From: an uncultured Alphaproteobacteria bacterium
Lineage (GTDB): Bacteria > Pseudomonadota > Alphaproteobacteria > Rhizobiales > Aestuariivirgaceae
Length of the DNA stretch: 41,923 bases
Reading direction: 5' to 3'
Assembly: GCA_937872985.1 (NCBI GenBank)
Contig: CALMUW010000028.1
Coordinates: 1-41,923 of the forward strand
Every line of letters starts with the position of its first letter. Within the stretch, counting starts at the first letter, position 1. The position numbers were made by a program, and so were the translations under genes. The notes under the pieces are model-generated. The model had not been told where the DNA came from. It saw only the letters and a list, made by a program, of their open reading frames with translations, and did not search any database. This document shows, one piece after another, positions 39,143-41,923 of the stretch.

Positions 39143-40228
39143 ATGACCATGACGCGGCGCACATTCATGATCGGCACGGGCATTGCTGGCATTTCCGGTT
39201 TGAGCGCCACCTCGTCCCGCGCGGCGGCGGGCGTGGAAATGCCGCCCGAATCCGGTCCCCATACGCGCACCTTCATGCAGTGGCCCGCACGCGTCGAGGT
39301 CTATGGCGAACGTGATCTGGCGCGGGTGCAGAAGGCCATCGCCACCGTGGCCAACGCCATTTCCGAGCACGAGGAAGTGGTGCTGCTCTGCGCCGCCGAT
39401 GCGCAGGCCACGGTGAAGGAGCACGTCAGTGCTTCGGTCACCCTCTGGGACATTCCGACCGACGATCTGTGGTGTCGCGATTCCGGCCCCACCTTCGTGC
39501 GTGATGGCGCGGGAAACCTTGCCGTCTCCCTCATTCAGTTCAATGGCTGGGGCGGAAAGCAGACGGCCGTCAATGATGCGAAAATCGCCGCAAGGGTGGC
39601 GGAGCGCCTGGGCCTGCCGCTGCTTGACAACGGCCTGGTGGGTGAGCAGGGGGGCCTCGAACATGATGGCGCAGGACTGGTGATGGCCCATGCCAGCTCA
39701 TGGATAAACCCCAACCGAAACCCTGGCACAGAAGCCGAGGTCGGTGAGAAAATCCTGGCCGCCGTGGGCGGCAGAAAGATGATCTGGGCTCCCGGCATCA
39801 TGGGCGCTGACATCACCGACTATCACATCGACGCTCTGGCGCGCTTCGTTGCGCCGGGCCGGGTGCTGATCCAGATGCCGGAGAAGCTGAACCCCGACGA
39901 CCCGTGGTCCGTCTCTGCCTTCGAGACATTGGCAATCCTGAAAGAGGCCACCACGCCGGAGGGCAAGCCCCTGGACATTGTGGTGGTGCCGGAGCCGGTC
40001 AACATCCGCTCGCGCAAGACGGACTTCGTGGCGGCCTATGTGAATTATTACGTCTGCAATGGTGCCGTGATCGCCAGCGAGTTCGGTGATAAGATGGCCG
40101 ACGAAACGGCCCGCGCGCTTCTGCAGGATCTTTATCCGGGCCGCACCGTGGTCATGCTCAACACCGATGCCATCGGCGAATCGGGCGGCGGCATTCATTG
40201 TTCCACCCAGCAACAACCGGAAGTGTGA
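39143..40228 (+). CDS. Exported agmatine deiminase / PAD_porph family protein
   Basis: A 361-residue enzyme of the agmatine/peptidyl-arginine deiminase family (guanidino-group modifying). The N-terminus MTMTRRTFMIGTGIAGISGL is a twin-arginine (Tat) signal. Signatures: TFMQWPARVEVYG, the substrate region DDLWCRDSGPTFV, FNGWGGKQ, EGG-like GEQGGLEHDG (normally LEGGxIxxDG, so altered here), catalytic-type His228 in DYHIDAL, and the C-terminal nucleophile Cys353 in GGGIHCSTQQQPE. The likely product from agmatine is N-carbamoylputrescine, but periplasmic placement leaves the substrate open. No polyamine genes are nearby. Confidence 0.88.
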   Translation: MTMTRRTFMIGTGIAGISGLSATSSRAAAGVEMPPESGPHTRTFMQWPARVEVYGERDLARVQKAIATVANAISEHEEVVLLCAADAQATVKEHVSASVTLWDIPTDDLWCRDSGPTFVRDGAGNLAVSLIQFNGWGGKQTAVNDAKIAARVAERLGLPLLDNGLVGEQGGLEHDGAGLVMAHASSWINPNRNPGTEAEVGEKILAAVGGRKMIWAPGIMGADITDYHIDALARFVAPGRVLIQMPEKLNPDDPWSVSAFETLAILKEATTPEGKPLDIVVVPEPVNIRSRKTDFVAAYVNYYVCNGAVIASEFGDKMADETARALLQDLYPGRTVVMLNTDAIGESGGGIHCSTQQQPEV

Positions 40229-40234
40229 GGCACC

Positions 40235-40684
40235 ATGGACTATCTCAACCGGCATGCACCGGCCCTTCAGGCGCTGGCGGCCATCCTCACCGTCATCCTG
40301 GCGCTCGCAGCCCTTGTCGGCGTGAAGATGCAGATCGACGCCGCTGACCGCATTCAGCGCGCCCAGTCGGCCCGCGACATCTACCGCGAATTTCTCAATC
40401 TCTCCATCGGCAAGCCGGAATTTCTGGCACCTGATTACTGTGCCATCGCCAAGACCCCGCAGGCCCCGGCCTATGAGGCTTATGTGGATTATCTGCTCTA
40501 TACCGCCGAGCAGACCATGGCCGCCGACGCCGGCTGGGAGGAAACCATGATGGCCGCTCTTGACCATCACGGAACCTATCTCTGCGGCCTCGACGATGGG
40601 GCCGACGAAACCGCCGACGTGCAGGACCTGCTGGCAAAGTTCCGCGCCGCCCGCTGTGCCGAGGTGAAGCGCTGTAGCCCATGA
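40235..40684 (+). CDS. Small membrane-anchored protein of unknown function
   Basis: 149 residues, 6 bp after the deiminase stop, so probably co-transcribed. One N-terminal membrane helix ([19 protein letters not shown]) is followed by a helical domain with conserved-looking [20 protein letters not shown], a Tyr-rich [14 protein letters not shown] and cysteines ([19 protein letters not shown]). I do not recognise the family. Confidence 0.65.
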   Translation: MDYLNRHAPALQALAAILTVILALAALVGVKMQIDAADRIQRAQSARDIYREFLNLSIGKPEFLAPDYCAIAKTPQAPAYEAYVDYLLYTAEQTMAADAGWEETMMAALDHHGTYLCGLDDGADETADVQDLLAKFRAARCAEVKRCSP

Positions 40685-40766
40685 CCGGCCCCGGACCAGA
40701 CGGGGCCCGGGAGCAGGATATCCTGCACCTGCGAGGTCTGCCCTGCGAATCGCTGCCAATCACGCT

Positions 40767-40793
40767 AAAAGGCCCCGAACCACGGGGCCTTTT
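40767..40793 (+). terminator. Terminator/attenuator hairpin just upstream of pyrH
   Basis: A perfect 11-bp stem (aaaaggccccg / cggggcctttt) with loop aacca. Only 18 bases separate it from the pyrH ATG, too few for a promoter downstream of it. pyrH transcripts must therefore read through it or begin very close to the start codon. Confidence 0.85.
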
Positions 40794-40811
40794 CATTGCC
40801 GGAACAGCATC

Positions 40812-41531
40812 ATGTCCAAACTCGCCTATAAACGCGTTCTTCTCAAGGTTTCGGGGGAGGTGCTCATGGGCAGCCAGCCCTATGGCATCGACCTCGATAC
40901 CGTGGGCCGGGTGGCCGACGAGGTCATCGCCTGCGCCAGGGCGGGGGCGCAGGTGGCGCTGGTCATCGGCGGCGGCAACATATTTCGCGGCCTATCCGGG
41001 GCCGCCAAGGGCATGGAGCGGGTCTCCGCCGACCACATGGGCATCATGGCAACCGTCATGAACGCACTCGCCATGCAGGGGGTTCTCGTCTCCAAGGGCA
41101 TGGACGCCCGGGTGCTGTCGGCCATCGCCATGCCCACCGTCTGCGAAACCTATTCCCACGCCAAGGGCATCCACCATCTCGAAGCGGGCCGGGTGGTCAT
41201 CTGCACCGCGGGCACGGGCCTGCCCTTCTTCACCACCGACACCGGTGCCGCCCTGCGCGCCGCCGAACTGAAATGCGACGCCCTGTTCAAGGGAACGAGC
41301 GTGGACGGGGTCTATTCCGCCGACCCCAAGAAGGACGCCGGGGCCAAGCGCTATGACCGCATCACCTTTCAGGACATCCTCTCCCACGACCTCAGGATCA
41401 TGGATCCGGCGGCAATCGCCCTTGCGCGGGACAACGGGATTCCGGTAGTTGTGTTCAACATCCGGGAAGCGGGTGCCGTGCAGCAGGTGCTGGCCGGCAA
41501 GGGCCGCTTCACCGTCGTGACCAAGGATTGA
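40812..41531 (+). CDS. pyrH: UMP kinase
   Basis: A 239-residue hexameric bacterial UMP kinase (UMP to UDP, UTP-inhibited). Signatures: [20 protein letters not shown] (the family has LKLSGE), [59 protein letters not shown] and [15 protein letters not shown]. frr follows 11 bp downstream, the standard pairing, but tsf is separated by two extra genes. Confidence 0.97.
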   Translation: MSKLAYKRVLLKVSGEVLMGSQPYGIDLDTVGRVADEVIACARAGAQVALVIGGGNIFRGLSGAAKGMERVSADHMGIMATVMNALAMQGVLVSKGMDARVLSAIAMPTVCETYSHAKGIHHLEAGRVVICTAGTGLPFFTTDTGAALRAAELKCDALFKGTSVDGVYSADPKKDAGAKRYDRITFQDILSHDLRIMDPAAIALARDNGIPVVVFNIREAGAVQQVLAGKGRFTVVTKD

Positions 41532-41542
41532 CGAGGTTTGCC

Positions 41543-41923
41543 ATGGCTGGTCCCGCCCCCTTTGACGCCCAGGACATCAAGCGCCGCATGCACGGCGCGG
41601 TCGACGCTTTGAAACATGACTTCGGCGGGCTGCGCACCGGCCGCGCCGCCATCAGCCTCCTGGAGCCCATCCATGTCGACGCCTATGGCGCCAACATGCC
41701 GCTCAACCAGGTGGCTTCCGTCTCGGTGCCTGAAGCCCGCACCCTGCAGATTTCGGTCTGGGACAAGGGCCTGGTGCATGCCGTGGAAAAGGCCATCTAT
41801 GCCTCGAACCTGGGCCTCACCCCCCAGACCGAGGGCACGGTCATCCGCCTGCACATGCCTGACCTGACACAGGACCGCCGCAAAGAACTGGTGAAGGTCG
41901 CCCATCAATATGCCGAGAAGGCC
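41543..41923 (+). CDS. frr: Ribosome recycling factor (3' partial)
   Basis: The first 127 residues of about 186; the window ends inside the gene. Signatures: [80 protein letters not shown] and [20 protein letters not shown]. With EF-G it splits post-termination ribosomes. Confidence 0.97.
   Translation, partial: MAGPAPFDAQDIKRRMHGAVDALKHDFGGLRTGRAAISLLEPIHVDAYGANMPLNQVASVSVPEARTLQISVWDKGLVHAVEKAIYASNLGLTPQTEGTVIRLHMPDLTQDRRKELVKVAHQYAEKA

Noticed and set aside
40235..40684. Deiminase plus small membrane protein as a toxin-immunity pair
   Set aside because: The Tat signal and deiminase family do not match known toxin domains, and the small protein resembles no immunity family I recognise.

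Overview
This high-GC window reads as chromosome of an alphaproteobacterium, most likely Hyphomicrobiales (Rhizobiales) or a close relative. That placement is inferred from gene order and families, not from a marker search. The clues are yajC-secD-secF followed by homologues of the mitochondrial complex I assembly factors NDUFAF3 and NDUFAF6, an ATP12-type F1 chaperone, TrmFO, propionyl-CoA carboxylase subunits, a NuoE-like helix-hairpin-helix tail, and intergenic cgaaaagtg palindromes of a type common in rhizobial genomes. I see no rRNA, tRNA, CRISPR array, prophage or insertion sequence. Most genes are housekeeping.

Layout. 1-590: 3' end of a NuoE-like gene with a terminator. 696-2795 (-): lytic transglycosylase. 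3001-4885: dapA-smpB-redoxin, tightly overlapping. 4864-5520 (-): family 5 uracil-DNA glycosylase. 5671-8421: folK, an L,D-transpeptidase and an NlpD-like LysM/LytM lipoprotein. The last two each have a TTAA...TTAACC (CtrA-like) element about 47 bp upstream. 8518-9527: DUF815 ATPase with a partial duplication of its own 3' end. 9673-13785: yajC-secD-secF-NDUFAF3-NDUFAF6 operon. 13861-15238: an orphan LivH-like permease interrupted by an in-frame TAG, plus a small exported protein. 15308-18455: DUF4153 membrane protein and convergent trmFO. 18649-19893: TadG/vWA protein. 19996-24187: corA-crcB-rluC-HAD phosphatase-ATP12, translationally coupled, then a small secreted protein. 24374-30930: pccB, a membrane protein, a YARHG protein, rimO (-) and pccA. 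30981-32326 (-): glutathione S-transferase and lipB. 32333-34137: repeat-bearing region with a doubtful small gene and an XRE-type regulator. 34271-37114: DUF2339 membrane protein interrupted by a G/C-rich insert. 37130-41923: rpsB, tsf, an exported agmatine deiminase-like enzyme, a small membrane-anchored protein, pyrH and the 5' part of frr.

Functional themes. One is membrane-protein insertion (SecDF-YajC) beside respiratory-complex assembly factors. A second is cell-wall remodelling (Slt, LDT, NlpD-like). A third is propionyl-CoA carboxylation. A fourth is translation and nucleotide metabolism (rpsB-tsf-pyrH-frr).

The most notable observations are these. A dispersed palindromic repeat (core CAAAAGTCAG...TTGCCC) occurs at least four times between genes. 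The redoxin downstream of smpB has lost its peroxidatic cysteine. The two cell-wall genes carry matching TTAA elements. A strong terminator-like hairpin sits about 18 nt upstream of the pyrH start. Three G/C-homopolymer or stop lesions (window start, livH, DUF2339) may be assembly artefacts. I did not find a convincing new defence or mobile system.
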